NCBI RefSeq assembly: GCF_023065955.2
Contig: NW_026622797.1
Coordinates: forward strand, 57,595,689 to 57,659,688
Length of the DNA stretch: 64,000 nucleotides
Reading direction: 5' to 3'
Origin: Ursus arctos
Lineage: Eukaryota; Chordata; Mammalia; Carnivora; Ursidae
Within the stretch, counting starts at the first letter, position 1. Every line of letters starts with the position of its first letter. This document shows positions 46,587-57,459 of the stretch, piece after piece. Made by a program: the position numbers and the translations under genes. The notes beneath the pieces were generated by a model that did no database searches, was not told where the DNA came from, and saw nothing but the letters and a program-made list of their open reading frames with translations.

Positions 46587-46779
46587 GGGGCGCCTGGGTA
46601 GTGCAGTCGTTAGGCGTCTGCCTTCGGCTCTGGGCGTGATCCCGGCGTTCCTGAATCGAGTCCCACATCAGGTTCCTCCGCTATGAGCCTGCTTCTTCCT
46701 CTCCCACTTCCCCTGCTTGTGTTCCCTCTCTCGCTGGCTGTCTCTCTGTCACGTAAATAAATAAAATCTTTAAAAAAAA
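46587..46779 (+). mobile_element. Can-SINE (ursid-like subfamily), sense, 13-bp TSD
   Basis: 'ggggcgcctgggtagtgcag', 'gggcgtgatcccggcgttcc', 'ttcttcctctcccacttccc', 'tctctcgctggctgtctc', (AAAT)n-A tail. AAAATTCTGTATC at 46574-46586 and 46780-46792 is a perfect TSD, so the copy is comparatively young. Confidence 0.98.
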
Positions 46780-46805
46780 AAAATTCTGTATCAAAGATTC
46801 ATTTA

Positions 46806-46991
46806 GGGGACACCTGGGTGGCTCAGCCGGCTAAGCATCTGCCTTCAGCTCAGGTCATGGCCCCAGGGTCCTGGGATCAAGTCCCCCATCAGGCTCCTTG
46901 CTCAGCAGGGAACCTGCTTCTGCCTCTGCCTGCCGCTCCCCCTGCTGTGCTCTCTCTCTCTCTTTCTGACAAATAAATAAAATCTTTAAAA
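46806..46991 (+). mobile_element. Can-SINE, sense
   Basis: 'gacacctgggtggctcagcc', 'ggtcctgggatcaagtcccc', 'tgcttctgcctctgcctgcc', tail 'aaataaataaaatctttaaa'. It starts only about 14 bp after the preceding SINE's duplication. Its own TSD is unclear. Confidence 0.96.
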
Positions 46992-47216
46992 CATTTATTT
47001 AAAAGTACAAAGTTCATCATAAATCTCTAAATTATTTATTTTCCCTTCTTCGAGTTTTTATTTTGAAAAATATAAAGCCTACATAAAACTTGAAAGACTA
47101 GTGCAATAAACCTGTATAATCCTTTGCCTAGATGAGTCAGGCACATTTGCTTATATAGTATATAAAACACAGATGTGTGTGTATGTATGGGTGCAGAGGG
47201 AGAGAGAGACTAGGAT
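46992..47216. other. Short unassigned spacer
   Basis: AT-rich, with a short GT/GA tract near 47172-47208. No gene. Confidence 0.3.
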
Positions 47217-47228
47217 GATTTTCTTTCT

Positions 47229-47429
47229 TTTTTTTTTTTTTAAAGATTTTATTTATTTATTTGACAGAGAAAGAGACAGCCAGTGAGAGAGGGAACACAG
47301 CAGGGGGAGTGGGAGAGGAAGAAGCAGGCTCCCGGTGGAGGAGCCCGATGTGGGGCTCGATCCCAGAACACTAGGATCACGCCCTGAGCCGAAGGCAGAC
47401 GCTTAACCACTGAGCTACCCAGGCGCCCC
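47229..47429 (-). mobile_element. Can-SINE (ursid-like subfamily), antisense, 13-bp TSD
   Basis: Reversed T tract, 'gattttatttatttatttga', 'agagacagccagtgagagag', 'gatcacgccctgagccgaag', 'tacccaggcgccc'. TGATTTTCTTTCT occurs at 47216-47228 and 47430-47442. Confidence 0.98.
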
Positions 47430-47567
47430 TGATTTTCTTTCTGAACCATCTGAAAGTTGCAAATATCATGACACTCCACCCCCAAGTATTTAGTATGCAT
47501 GTCCTAAAAATAAGCACATTGTTTTACATACCACAATACCATTATTATATCTAAGGAATTTAACATT

Positions 47568-47615
47568 TTAAAAAATGTTATATATTTTTAAGAGTGGGGG
47601 GAGAGAGAGAGAAAG

Positions 47616-47668
<53 letters not shown>

Positions 47669-47821
47669 CATGGGGGAGGGGCAGAGGGAGAGAGAGAATC
47701 TTCAGCAGACTCCACACCCAGCGTGGAGCCTGAGGCAGGGCTGGATCTCACAACCCTGAGCTCATGAGGTGAGCTGAAATCAGAGTTGGACACTTAACCG
47801 AGTGAGACACCCAGGCGCCCC
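47568..47821 (-). mobile_element. Can-SINE, antisense, carrying a CA microsatellite
   Basis: Reversed SINE with 'atcttcagcagactccacac', 'tggagcctgaggcagggct', 'aaccgagtgagacacccagg'. The (CA)23 run at 47617-47662 has grown within the pyrimidine/purine linker. TSD of AAGGAATTTAACATT (47553-47567) and AGGAAATTTAACATT (47822-47836). Confidence 0.96.
47617..47662. repeat. (CA)23 microsatellite
   Basis: Uninterrupted CA run inside the SINE. Probably polymorphic. Confidence 0.98.
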
Positions 47822-47904
47822 AGGAAATTTAACATTGATACAATATTATCCAATATCCAGCCCCTTTCAAGTTTCCCTAATTGTCCCAAGTACGTCCTTT
47901 ATAG

Positions 47905-48480
47905 GTGTTGCATTTACCTACTAATGTGTAACGAATCAACCTGAAAATTGGTGGCTTAAAACCATACATATTTCTTAATTTATTTACTTATTTATGTATT
48001 TCCTTATTTGATTTCTGTGGGCTGACAGGACAGTTCTTCTCCACATGGTATCAACAGGGGTCACTCATTTAACTACATCCAGCTGGCAGCTGGGTTGGAT
48101 GGGTTGGAGGGTGCAAGAAGCCCTCCTCATATCTCTGGGATTTGGGTGCTGATTGTCAGCTGGGTGCCTCAGTTCTTTCCCCTGTGTTCTCTTTCTCCAC
48201 ATGGTGTCTCATCTATATGTTCTCTAACCATGAACTCTCTCTCCAGTAGGATAGCTGGACACTCTTGTAACATGGCAGCTGGGTTCAGAGTGAAAGCCAA
48301 TGTTGCCAGGCCTCGTAAGCACTATACTGGGACTTGCACAGCATCTGTTGCCTTTTATGGATCACAGGTCCAAAAACCAGCTCAGGTTCAAGGACAAGAA
48401 ATAGACTTTACCTCTCGATGGAGAATAGCATGTACGTACAGGGAGCGGGAATTATTGGCAACCATCCTTGGAGATTATGC
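47905..48480 (-). mobile_element. MLT1-type MaLR LTR remnant, antisense
   Basis: Reversed MLT1 words: 'ctaatgtgtaacgaatcaac', 'attggtggcttaaaacc', 'gatttctgtgggctgacag', 'ctcagttctttcccctgtg', 'gtaacatggcagctgggttc', 'gaaatagactttacctctcg', 'aaccatccttggagatt'. The 187-codon frame (48095-48658) runs through this LTR into the next SINE and is not a gene. Confidence 0.8.
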
Positions 48481-48519
48481 TCTGCAATTATTTTCCTTTC
48501 TTTTTCTTTCCTTTTCTTA

Positions 48520-48729
48520 TGATTTTTCTTTTTTCTTTTTTAGAGGGAGAGCGAGAGAAAGAGAGACAGGTGGGAGGAGGGGCAGAGGGAGAGGGAGAGA
48601 GAGAATCTTCAGCAGGCTCCACACCCGGCGCAGAGCCCGACGTGGGGCTGGGTCTTAAAACCCTGAGTCCATGATCTGAGCTGAAACCAAACGTCGGATG
48701 CTTGACTCACTGAGCCACCCAGGTGCCCC
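48520..48729 (-). mobile_element. Can-SINE, antisense
   Basis: 'gagggagagcgagagaaag', 'gaatcttcagcaggctccac', 'cagagcccgacgtggggct', 'cttgactcactgagccaccc' and 'aggtgcccc' are a reversed SINE. The poly-T side has mutated to a TTTC-rich tract. Confidence 0.95.
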
Positions 48730-49707
48730 TATTCCTCTTCTTTTAAAATGTCTTTCAGGACATTGCCATTTTCAAAGAGGCCAGACCAATTGTCCTGTAG
48801 AATTTTCACAATCTGGATTTATCTGTTTTCTCACGACTAGATTCAGATTAAGCATCTTCAGGGAGAATACTATGTAAATGTTCATGCACTTTTATAGGAG
48901 GCACAAAGTGTTAGTTTGTGCAATTGTTAGTTGTGCTAAGTTTGATCACTTGGTTGAAGTGGTGACTGGGTATTGTGATGATAGCTTTTCCCTCTATAAT
49001 TATTAGTAAGTAATACATGGTGTGATACTAGGCTTCATGAAGTGACTTTCTCAGCAAATTTGCACCTAATTGTTTTAGCACTCAGTAGTAATACTTGACT
49101 GAATCAATTATTGCATGAGTGGTTATAAATTGGTATTTTCAGAAATTCTATCATTCTTTCCAATTTATTAGCTGGCTGGCGTTCTTCAACTTGTCCTGGC
49201 ATACCTTCTCCCCCCCCCCCATTATGTTTTTGTTATTATCCTATACAGCACGGATTACAAACGCAAATATGTTATAATCCATTAACATCATTATTATCTG
49301 TGATGTTTGAATTGTTCCAAATTTGGCAAGTGAAAGACCATTGGGGCTGACTCCCCTACATTTTTTGAAATATCCCCATCAGTCTTTGCACACTTTCTCT
49401 ATGACACAAAGCAATGTTCCAAGAAATAAGCATGTTTTTTAATCCTATTATCTGTGTCATCACAGTTTTCAACAGACTGGATTCTTTCTAAATCTTCAAG
49501 AGAAATTGCTATTATTCCTCTCCAAAATGCCATGAGATTTTCTTTATAATTTGTGATCTAGGGTAACCATCCATTCCAGTTTCCCCAGGACCAGTGGGCT
49601 TCTTGAGCTGAGGGACTTTCAGTTTAAAATCAGGAATGTCCTGGGTGACCCAGGATGAGTTAGTCACCTTTTGTGCATCAAATCTTTTCATTTTAAAAGA
49701 GGGCTGC
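48730..49707. other. Low-copy sequence
   Basis: No recognisable gene or repeat. C10 run near 49211-49220. Confidence 0.3.
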
Positions 49708-49954
49708 ATGGGGGCTCCTGGGAAGCTCAATCTGTTAAGCAGCCAACTCTTGGTTTCAGCTCAGGTCATGATCTCAGGAATCTTGGTTTCAGCACAGGTC
49801 ATGATCTTAGGGTCCTGAGATCCAATGAGCCCTCTGTTGGCTCCATGCTCAGCTGGGAGTCTGCTTCCCCTCTCCCTCTCCTTCTATCCCTACCCCCCTC
49901 CTTCTATCCCTCCCCCCACTCTTGCACTCACGCTCTCTATTTTTAAAAAGAATA
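49708..49954 (+). mobile_element. Can-SINE, sense, with internal duplication of the promoter region
   Basis: 'gggggctcctgggaagctca' head, 'gtctgcttcccctctccctc', 'cttgcactcacgctctct'. TCTTGGTTTCAGC(T/A)CAGG and the following GTCATGATC appear twice (49748-49778 and 49781-49811, period 33). The polypyrimidine 'ccttctatccctaccccc' is also repeated near 49880-49918. Confidence 0.93.
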
Positions 49955-49997
49955 GAAAAGAAAAGAAAAGAAAAGAAAAGAAAAGAAAAGAAAAGAA
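49955..49997. repeat. (GAAAA)n microsatellite
   Basis: Eight or so GAAAA pentanucleotides at the SINE's 3' tail, a typical tail-derived microsatellite. Confidence 0.97.
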
Positions 49998-50188
49998 ATA
50001 GATCTGCCTGTAGCTTCATCACATTTTTCAAGATTTTGTTGCATATACATAAAATAAATTTATAAAAACATCAGGTAAACAGGTTACAAAATTATGTACA
50101 ATATACTTTTATTTAAGATCTTATGACAAACCCATATTGAGATGAAACATAAAAAGACCAAATAAAAAGAAAATTAGGAGAATTTTTT

Positions 50189-50398
50189 AAAGATTTGTTT
50201 ATTTATCTTAGAGAGAGAGAGGGAGAGAGAGTGCACAAGCATGAGTGGGAGGGGCAGAGGGAGAGGGAGAGAGAATCTCAAGCAGACTCCCCGCTGAGCC
50301 GATAGCCTGATGCAGGGCTTGATCCCATGACCCTGAGGTCACAGCCTGAGCTGACACAGGACTCAACGCTTAACCAACTGCACGATCCAGGTGCCTCT
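50189..50398 (-). mobile_element. Can-SINE, antisense, with TSD
   Basis: 'aaagatttgtttatttatct', 'gtgggaggggcagagggaga', 'atctcaagcagactccccgc', 'cccatgaccctgaggtcaca', 'cacgatccaggtgcct'. AGAATTTTTT occurs at 50179-50188 and 50402-50411. Confidence 0.96.
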
Positions 50399-51080
50399 AA
50401 AAGAATTTTTTAAAAATTTAAAGGAAAATAAGAAAGATCATCTACTGGCTGCCTCCACAGGTTCTAAATAGGCCGTTTACATGGAAAATATTTACAATGT
50501 GTTACAGAGAATTAAACTAATGTGTAGAGTACTCTAGGTCTGTGTGGTGGATTTTCGATAGCTTTTCCAGTTACCTGTTTTATTCTACACCAAGTCTACA
50601 CTATGGACAGGATACTGTCCTGTTATTATTGCTGAGAAACAGATTCAGAATTACAATATCAGAAATTAGAAGCATGAGCTAGGAACAGCACACAGTTCCC
50701 TGACTTTGTGTCTTGCTTTTTTATTACAATACAGTTGATCAATTAATAAACAAACAGCACACATGTATCAGCCTAAACAAAGGTGAGGAGTGCTTCAAAA
50801 ACTAAGAATATGCTTTAATAGATACCCTGTTGTATATTTGAAAGTTGCTAAGAGAGTAGATCTTAAAAATATTCATCATAAGGAAAAAAAATAATTTCAT
50901 CTTAAACTCATACAATGTTACATGTTGATGATTTTTTAAATTTATTTTTTATTTTTTTAATGATTTTTCAATAAAACTGGAAAAAACTTTTTACAGAAAG
51001 AGAAACATTCTGCATACTTGACCAGAATAAACAATTTCTTCAGGAGTCCTAAATCTCTTTTGCTTAAAAACTAACATTCA
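50399..51080. other. Low-copy sequence
   Basis: AT-rich, no recognisable gene or repeat. Confidence 0.3.
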
Positions 51081-51297
51081 GGGGCGCCTGGGTGGCTCAG
51101 TCAGTTGAGTGTCTGTCTTGTCTTGGGCCCTGATCCCAGGGTCCTGGGATTGAGTTCTGAGTTGGGCTCCCTGCTCAGCTGGGAACCTGCTTCTCTCTCT
51201 GCCCCTCCCCACCCCCGCTCATGCTCACTCATGCACTTGCGCGCTCTCTCTCTCTCTCTGTCTGAAATAAAAAAAATAAAGAAATAAAAAAATAAAA
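51081..51297 (+). mobile_element. Can-SINE, sense, with TSD
   Basis: 'ggggcgcctgggtggctcag', 'gatcccagggtcctgggatt', 'gaacctgcttctctctctgc', A-rich tail with AATAAA-like units. AACTAACAT flanks the copy (near 51069-51077 and 51299-51307). Confidence 0.97.
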
Positions 51298-51840
51298 GAA
51301 CTAACATATACCATCCGGTAACTGCTGAGGGAGTGGGTCCATCTGTCTCTCTTTATTTGGTCCCCTCACCTGTCAAGGACCTGGGGCAGTTGTCTTAAAA
51401 GCTCATTTCAAGTTGGTTCTATTGGCATCGCACAAGCTTGCACGCAGGGTGACTGGGAGGCCCGTGGGTAACGATCTCCTTTCTTGCTTCTGAGAAGACA
51501 CCACATCTGGTGGCAGACTTTGTCTTTGCAATGGGTCATGTGTAAGATAACTAAGAGCTTTCTTGCAAATAGTCCAAGTTCTGATACTTTAACTTCTCAG
51601 AGGAGACCATTAAAAATAAAGATAAATGTTCATAAAACTTCCCAGAAAACATAAAGAAATTTTTACAGGAAAAGAAAGTTTCAAATGACACAGACCCTTC
51701 CAATACTACACTTTCAGGGGGATAGGTAGGGATAACGGTGGTAGTGAATTATTGTTTTAAGTGCTAAACAAGAAGACAGATAAAAAGTCTGTATTGAGAT
51801 ATACTCTAGGAATATAGCATGTCCTTATCAAGTCCTAAGA
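51298..51840. other. Low-copy sequence
   Basis: No recognisable gene or repeat. Confidence 0.3.
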
Positions 51841-52375
51841 GTGATGTCGACGTTTCTGTCTGACCCGGCCCCCACCATGACCTCTTATCTCTTGACGCCC
51901 ATCTGTTCCTCATCTCCTGCTGGCTCTCATCTTTGCCTCCCCGTGGTTCCTCAGAAGGCCATCAGGAGCACTTTTACCATGGGCCTTTGTCCTCTCCTCT
52001 TTTTCTACCTGGCGTCCTCTTCCCCCAGATATCCACAAGGCCAACTCCCTCGACTTCTTCAAGTCTTTACTCAGATATTTCCTCAGTGAGCCTACCCTGA
52101 CCATCACATTTCAAATTTCAGCCGAGCCCACAAAGCCCACCCACCATGGCCTGCCCTGTGCCTCTCCTTGCCTCTCTCTATTTTTTTGCCCCATAGCACT
52201 CATTACTTTCTTACATCGTTATAATTTCCTTTTCTTACTGTGTTTTTCATTTTTGCTTCTCTGTTAGAGTGCAGACTCCATGAAGGCAAGGATTTGTGTC
52301 TACTTTGTTTCTCAGGGCACCCCAAATGCTTCAGTACAATTTGATGATTGGATGAATGTCTGTGAGAATGCATCT
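51841..52375 (+). mobile_element. L2 3' end, sense
   Basis: 'ctggctctcatctttgcctc', 'cttcaagtctttactcagat', 'tgagcctaccctgaccatc', 'catagcactcattactttct', 'agactccatgaaggcaagga' and 'gattggatgaatgtctg' follow the L2 3' order. The 82-codon frame here is repeat-derived. Confidence 0.8.
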
Positions 52376-52399
52376 TTATGCCTGATTAAAATAGTACCT

Positions 52400-53650
52400 T
52401 AATATCAAAAACTTTTAAAAAATCCTAATTTGTATTTCTTATTATAAAAGTAACATATGCTGTAGCAGCCAAATCAAACAGAACAGAAATGTATAAAATA
52501 ATGAGAGAACATCTGCCTGTCATCCTCACACGTATCCCTGGAGATAGTCCCTGGAAATAGATATGCTTTCTTCCCGATGTTTCTCTTTGATTCCTCAAAT
52601 ATACATATTTGTATGTCTATATTTGGTATCACTTAATATAGCTTGTTCATCTTTCCAAGTCAGGGCTTGGGTTTTCTTTTTAATAAAAGTACATTTTTGA
52701 TTCTGCGCGCTGTAGTTTGTTGGCGGGCATTTATGCTGCATCAAATATTGTTCTCTTAGAAACAGTGATGCAATGAATACCCGGCATGTAAGGATGTAGG
52801 TACTCATCCTAGTATTTCCACAGATAGAGTTCTTCAAAAGCATGCAATTTAAAATTTTAAAATAGTATCCCAACTTGTCCTCCGAAGAGCTTCTCCCCAC
52901 TTTCACCACTTCAAACATTGCCAGACCCTGCTTGTTTCCCCACACCCTTGCAGGCACTTGTGTTGTTCATTGCCAATTTTATGGAAAAAATAGTTTTTCT
53001 CTTTACTTAGCATTTCCTGGTTGTTAGTTAAATTGAGTGTTTTTACACATGAGTACAGTTATGTGCATTTATTCTATAAATCGTTTGAGTTGTTTCCTAT
53101 TTTTTTCTAACGGATTATTTGCTTTTTCTTGAGTTCTTATGTATTAGATAGTATCCCTTTGCTGGTTAAATGGGTTACAAAATATTTCAGGCCTTTACCT
53201 TTGTACCTTTCCCTGTATAGCACCTTAAAATATTTACGTTATTAAATCATCAATATTTTTCTTTATGAATTCTAAGATATGGATCTCTCCTTACCAGAAA
53301 CAGTATAAAAAATATCTTAGGTTTTAGCTAGAACATTCTTGGATTTATTTTGGTTTGGCAATTTCATCTGGCTAGAATTTATTTTGTGTATCTTTGAGGT
53401 AGGGAATCTATATTGATTTGTTCTTAATAAATAACCATATTTTCAACTCAAATAATTAGTTAAGTCAATCAGTATTATTCCCACATTTTAAGATGCCACT
53501 TTTCTGTTTGTAAGTTCACATATATTCATGGGTCTTTTTCTGGACTCTCAATACTGTTGCACTGATATATTTGCCTTTTCTGTGCCTGCATCACACTATT
53601 TCAATTAGTGTAAGTTTAGAGTATATTTTGATATCAAGTGGAGCAAGCCC
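52400..53650 (-). mobile_element. Old L1M 3' UTR, antisense
   Basis: 'ttgtatttcttattataaaa', 'aacagtgatgcaatgaatac', 'ccttgcaggcacttgtg', 'cgtttgagttgtttcctatt', 'ttcatgggtctttttctgga', 'ttgcactgatatatttgcct' and 'gatatcaagtggagcaagc' are antisense L1M. Confidence 0.7.
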
Positions 53651-54600
53651 AGAAGAAAAAAATTTTTGAATATTTTTATTTTTCTTTCTTTCTATATTGC
53701 CCTTTCCCAACCTAATTGTAGTCTCTCCAGTTTGCTATGGCTGCACTGATTTCTGTGTTTATCTTGGCTCTTCAAGATCTCATACTTTACATTCTTACGC
53801 ACTATAGGCCCTTTCCTCCTCCTTTGAGGCTAGACCCCATTTGGTAAGAGCAGTGCTGTTATTAAGATTCCAAAGAATTTAAACGGCATCTTTACATGCC
53901 AAGTGAGGTAGACTTTGAATCATTAATTGACGGAGGACAAACTTGGGTAATGTGATCATTTCCAGCTTATCAGGCTAAAAGGTAAAACAAATCCCAGGAC
54001 ATCTTGCTGCCACATTCTCCCAAATTCTCCCATTTCTATTTACTCATTTGGACATGCCCAAATTCTCAGTCTGTGCTGAAAAAAAGAGAAAAGAAAAGAA
54101 TAGAAAAAAGAAAACCTGTAAACTATATAGCATCTCCATTCATTTTAGCTATTTAAGTGAACTGCTTAGTATACCTATGCAGTCATTTGGCCGGGTAAGA
54201 ACAGTGATATGTTGTGCAGAATAAGAATTAAATTTATACTGTAATACTGTTTGCTTTCTTAATAATAATAATTATAATAATAACAAAATAATAATAATAA
54301 AAAATATTATATTTGTAATGTACTTTAAAATTTTCCATGTGCTTCCATTCACAATATAATTCCTACTGACTCTTCAAAATAAGGTTTCACGTGACATAGG
54401 ATGGCTATGGGTCTGTTTACAGGTATTTCAAATGAACTATATCTTGGGAACCCTGGATACTAATTAAAGTTAAATTTAGTAATGAAACATTAGAAGGGAA
54501 TAATTTCTTAATTTGTATTTCCAAAGTGAAAGTGGAGTTTTGATTGCTGAATTTCACTGTAATAACATGATGACTTTGGCTATAATTTTTCCTCTTTTCA
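53651..54600. other. Unassigned AT-rich sequence
   Basis: No gene. Includes an (AAT)n-rich tract (54258-54300) and an A-rich tract near 54080-54110. Confidence 0.35.
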
Positions 54601-56321
54601 TACAATGCTTTTGCTCTAACATGGGATGTCTCCCCTCCTCCAATCCTGCGTTGAACAGTGACTGTTGACTGCTAGGTTCTTTGACTGTAGGGTGGGATGT
54701 GGACTCTAGACTCCCCTGCTGCTGAACATAACAAACAAGCTGACCATGAGATTCCAGATGTTTCTACTTCTTTTTGTTTAAGACTATTGGACCTCCCAGG
54801 AGCAAATGTCAGCATGGTTGAGTGGTAGACCCTGTCCCCTTCTTTTGGGAACAAAATTTTGATCGTGTGGCATTGCCAAAAATTTAAACGTGGGTCTCTT
54901 GGAGCAGAAAGGTCTCAAGATGCAGAGCGTCGACCTGCATGGCCAGGGATACCAGTCAGAAATAAAAGTATGCTTAGAAAACCGCCCAAGTCGAAAGACA
55001 GCTATACTGACTTGATGCTGTAAATGGGCCACATGAATTTTTACGCTGAGCTCTGACCGATGAACACACAGGGTGTGTTCTCATTGTGATTTTTAAAACT
55101 GGATGGGGACAAGAAGGAGGTTACGGGGAGATTGGAGTCGAAAATTGGTGGCACCTAATTGGGTTAAAGACGACGCCTAGTAGAGATTCTGCCTGGAGAG
55201 AAAAGGGGAGGCTGGGGGAGAGTCATCAGGTGTTTGGTTTGATGAAGCTCTTTGTTTCCCTCATTTACTCTGCTCATCATCCCAAATGTGCGGTTGGAGC
55301 TCAGTCAGCAAGAGCCAGTTTTAAAATGAGAAAGCCTACTTAAAAACCCATTGACAGAAACGGAACTTTTGAAAAACAATCCTTTCACAGACTCATCGCA
55401 TTTTAGTGGTATGCGGGCTCTGAGGTCAATGCCATGGAATGAATTAATCTCCTCAAGGACACACTGGCTTACATCTGAGCTTAATGCGGGTGTTTTAGAC
55501 TGATGGCTTATTAATCCACGGCTGTTTTCATAATTTTATTTATTTTTTTGGTCTTGAAACAAACAGTCCTTTCTAACAAGCCCTCTAAACCTCTACTTAA
55601 GATTCCACTAAAACCGCACTGAGGCAATTAGTGAGAGGCATTGAGAATTGGAAACGGTCCTCACTGTGGTAGTTTGGCATTTGGGCCTTTGAGGGAAGGA
55701 AGGTGTGCTGTTTGGGGTATTTTTTGGTGGCCACTGAAAAGACATGCAGAACCATTAACAATGCTAATTTTAAAAGCCAATCAGTAAGACAAATGAAACT
55801 GAGCAGTGAAATAAAAGCTCAAGAGTGCTCCGCACGGAGACGTGTACGTTCGCTAAACAGCGGGAAAAAGACAAAAGGAAAAAGCAAAGTACTCCTTCAT
55901 TTCAAGACTATTTTCAGGCCAAGGGCAAATGTTTCCTAGTGTGAAACTGGTGCTTTTGATTTTCTGGACTGAAGAACTGACATCCTGTGCCTCCACCCCT
56001 ACGTCCCCCTAGTCGGTCGGCTCACTATTAGAGTTGAGTGTTCACTGGGCTGGAAACTGCTCGTACGTTGGCCATTTGACTTGCCAGCGCTCTGCTCTCC
56101 CGTGGAAAACGCGGATCTTCAGCCACATAACGTCCTTCCATTAGCGATGGCGGCTCTCCAAAGTAGGGCTGTGGTTTAAGCACAAATGGGCAGTACGGGC
56201 CAAAATGAATGCAATTTTGAGTCTACTATCTTTAAAAGGTGGATCTGGAGGCAATTTAGTGAGTGTAAATTACAATTGACTTTGGAAGAAATAACTCATA
56301 CACTTGAACCTCCTCAGATGT

Positions 56322-56340
56322 GTAGCCAATAGGGGGTAGC
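56322..56340 (+). promoter_or_regulatory. Weak CTCF-like motif
   Basis: GTAGCCAATAGGGGGTAGC keeps GCCA..AGGGGG of the CTCF core, with a T/C and an A/C mismatch in the centre. Part of a divergent pair with the motif about 100 bp downstream. Confidence 0.25.
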
Positions 56341-56419
56341 CAGGCTAACATGAAATTTTACACATCCATCAGCTAAAGAAGAGCTCCAAATGTAAAAATC
56401 TAGCTATCATATGGATTCG

Positions 56420-56438
56420 TAACACCCCCTGGAGGACT
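56420..56438 (-). promoter_or_regulatory. CTCF-like motif
   Basis: The minus strand reads GTCCTCCAGGGGGTGTTA. Compared with GGCCACCAGGGGGCGCTA, the CCAGGGGG core and the G and T after it match. Confidence 0.4.
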
Positions 56439-57403
56439 TGCGGCCCACAAATCAATGAATGGTTTATGCTGAGCCAAAAATGTACTTTCACGGCGCTTCT
56501 CATTTTCCTTAACTGTTTCAGAACACCATATGTGAGAGGCTCGGCAGCCTGGGAATTGCTCCCGCGGAAAGCACTCCTCGGCAGCCACAGGGGTACCTTG
56601 TAAGGCAGCCAAAGGCATGTTGTTGGTGAGCTCCTTAGCGTGACAATAAACTGCTTTTACTTACTTTAAACCTTAAGCTGGGGAGACACTTTCTGCCGTG
56701 CAGGTGTTTTGGTCGGTGGTACTCTAGAAGGAATCAGACACGCTACGCACTACCATTGATTCTCTTCACCGTTATGTTACTAATCAGTGCTGGATGAAAA
56801 CAATCTGATTTTGGTTACTGTCTTGTTCTCTTCTGTGTGTGCGTGAGACCTGTTCTTCATCTTTGCTTGAATCAGCAGCCAGAAATACTTACGCGTTCAC
56901 AGGATTTGTTCTGTCTCTGTGTGTTCCCTATTTAAGATTGCTCAATAGAAATGTATTTAATGTTAGCTCTGCATATGAGTCAAAAGGACATTTTTTGTAG
57001 CCAAATTTTTAAAGCCTCAATAATTAAATTATAAACAGCAAGAACGGTTTATTAACAACTAAGTGAATAAAATGCAGGCCATTTCTTTTTGGATAATGCT
57101 GTTGTCTAAGGTGATGTAAGTGATAAGTACTTAAGCCTATTTCGAGAAGCCGGTCTGATGTTTATGTGTCTTGAGTACTGACATTTTTCTATTCAGCAGA
57201 CTTTGATGAAAACATCTTCACTGCTTGCATTTAAAAATATCCAACTAAAAGGTTCAGAACAAAAGCTTATGTGGATTCTATGTGGACAATTCTAAACAAG
57301 TAGGTGTGGAAGAAAATGTTTTTCATTTACGGTGGTCTGAGACTTGGGATTATAAGTTTGCACTGCATTTTATGTGCGTTTTTATATAAATATACAAAAC
57401 CTT

Positions 57404-57407
57404 AATA

Positions 57408-57455
<48 letters not shown>
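57404..57455. repeat. (AT)n microsatellite
   Basis: About 52 bp of alternating AT with one TG interruption. Likely to extrude cruciforms and likely polymorphic. Confidence 0.97.

Positions 57456-57459
<4 letters not shown>

Larger units (their letters stand above)
54601..57403. promoter_or_regulatory. Candidate cluster of conserved non-coding elements
   Basis: About 2.8 kb with no recognised transposon, an unusual gap in a window where repeats occur every 1-2 kb. CpG is retained (aaaaccgcactgagg, ctccgcacggagacg, gtacgttcgctaaacagcgg, attagcgatggcgg, ctcccgcggaaag). AT-rich homeodomain-like words are frequent (gaattaatctcc, gcaattagtgag, cttattaatccac, taaattacaattg). Composition resembles deeply conserved enhancers. 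It holds no supportable exon. Conservation must be tested by alignment. Confidence 0.5.

Noticed and set aside
46587..46779. tRNA-like A and B box sequences in SINE heads
   Set aside because: They are degenerate tRNA-derived SINE promoters with no cloverleaf, not tRNA genes. This applies to every Can-SINE here.
48095..48658. Longest open frame, 187 codons
   Set aside because: It starts in an antisense MLT1 LTR and ends in an antisense Can-SINE (arginine/glutamate-rich tail is the SINE GA tract). Chance frame.
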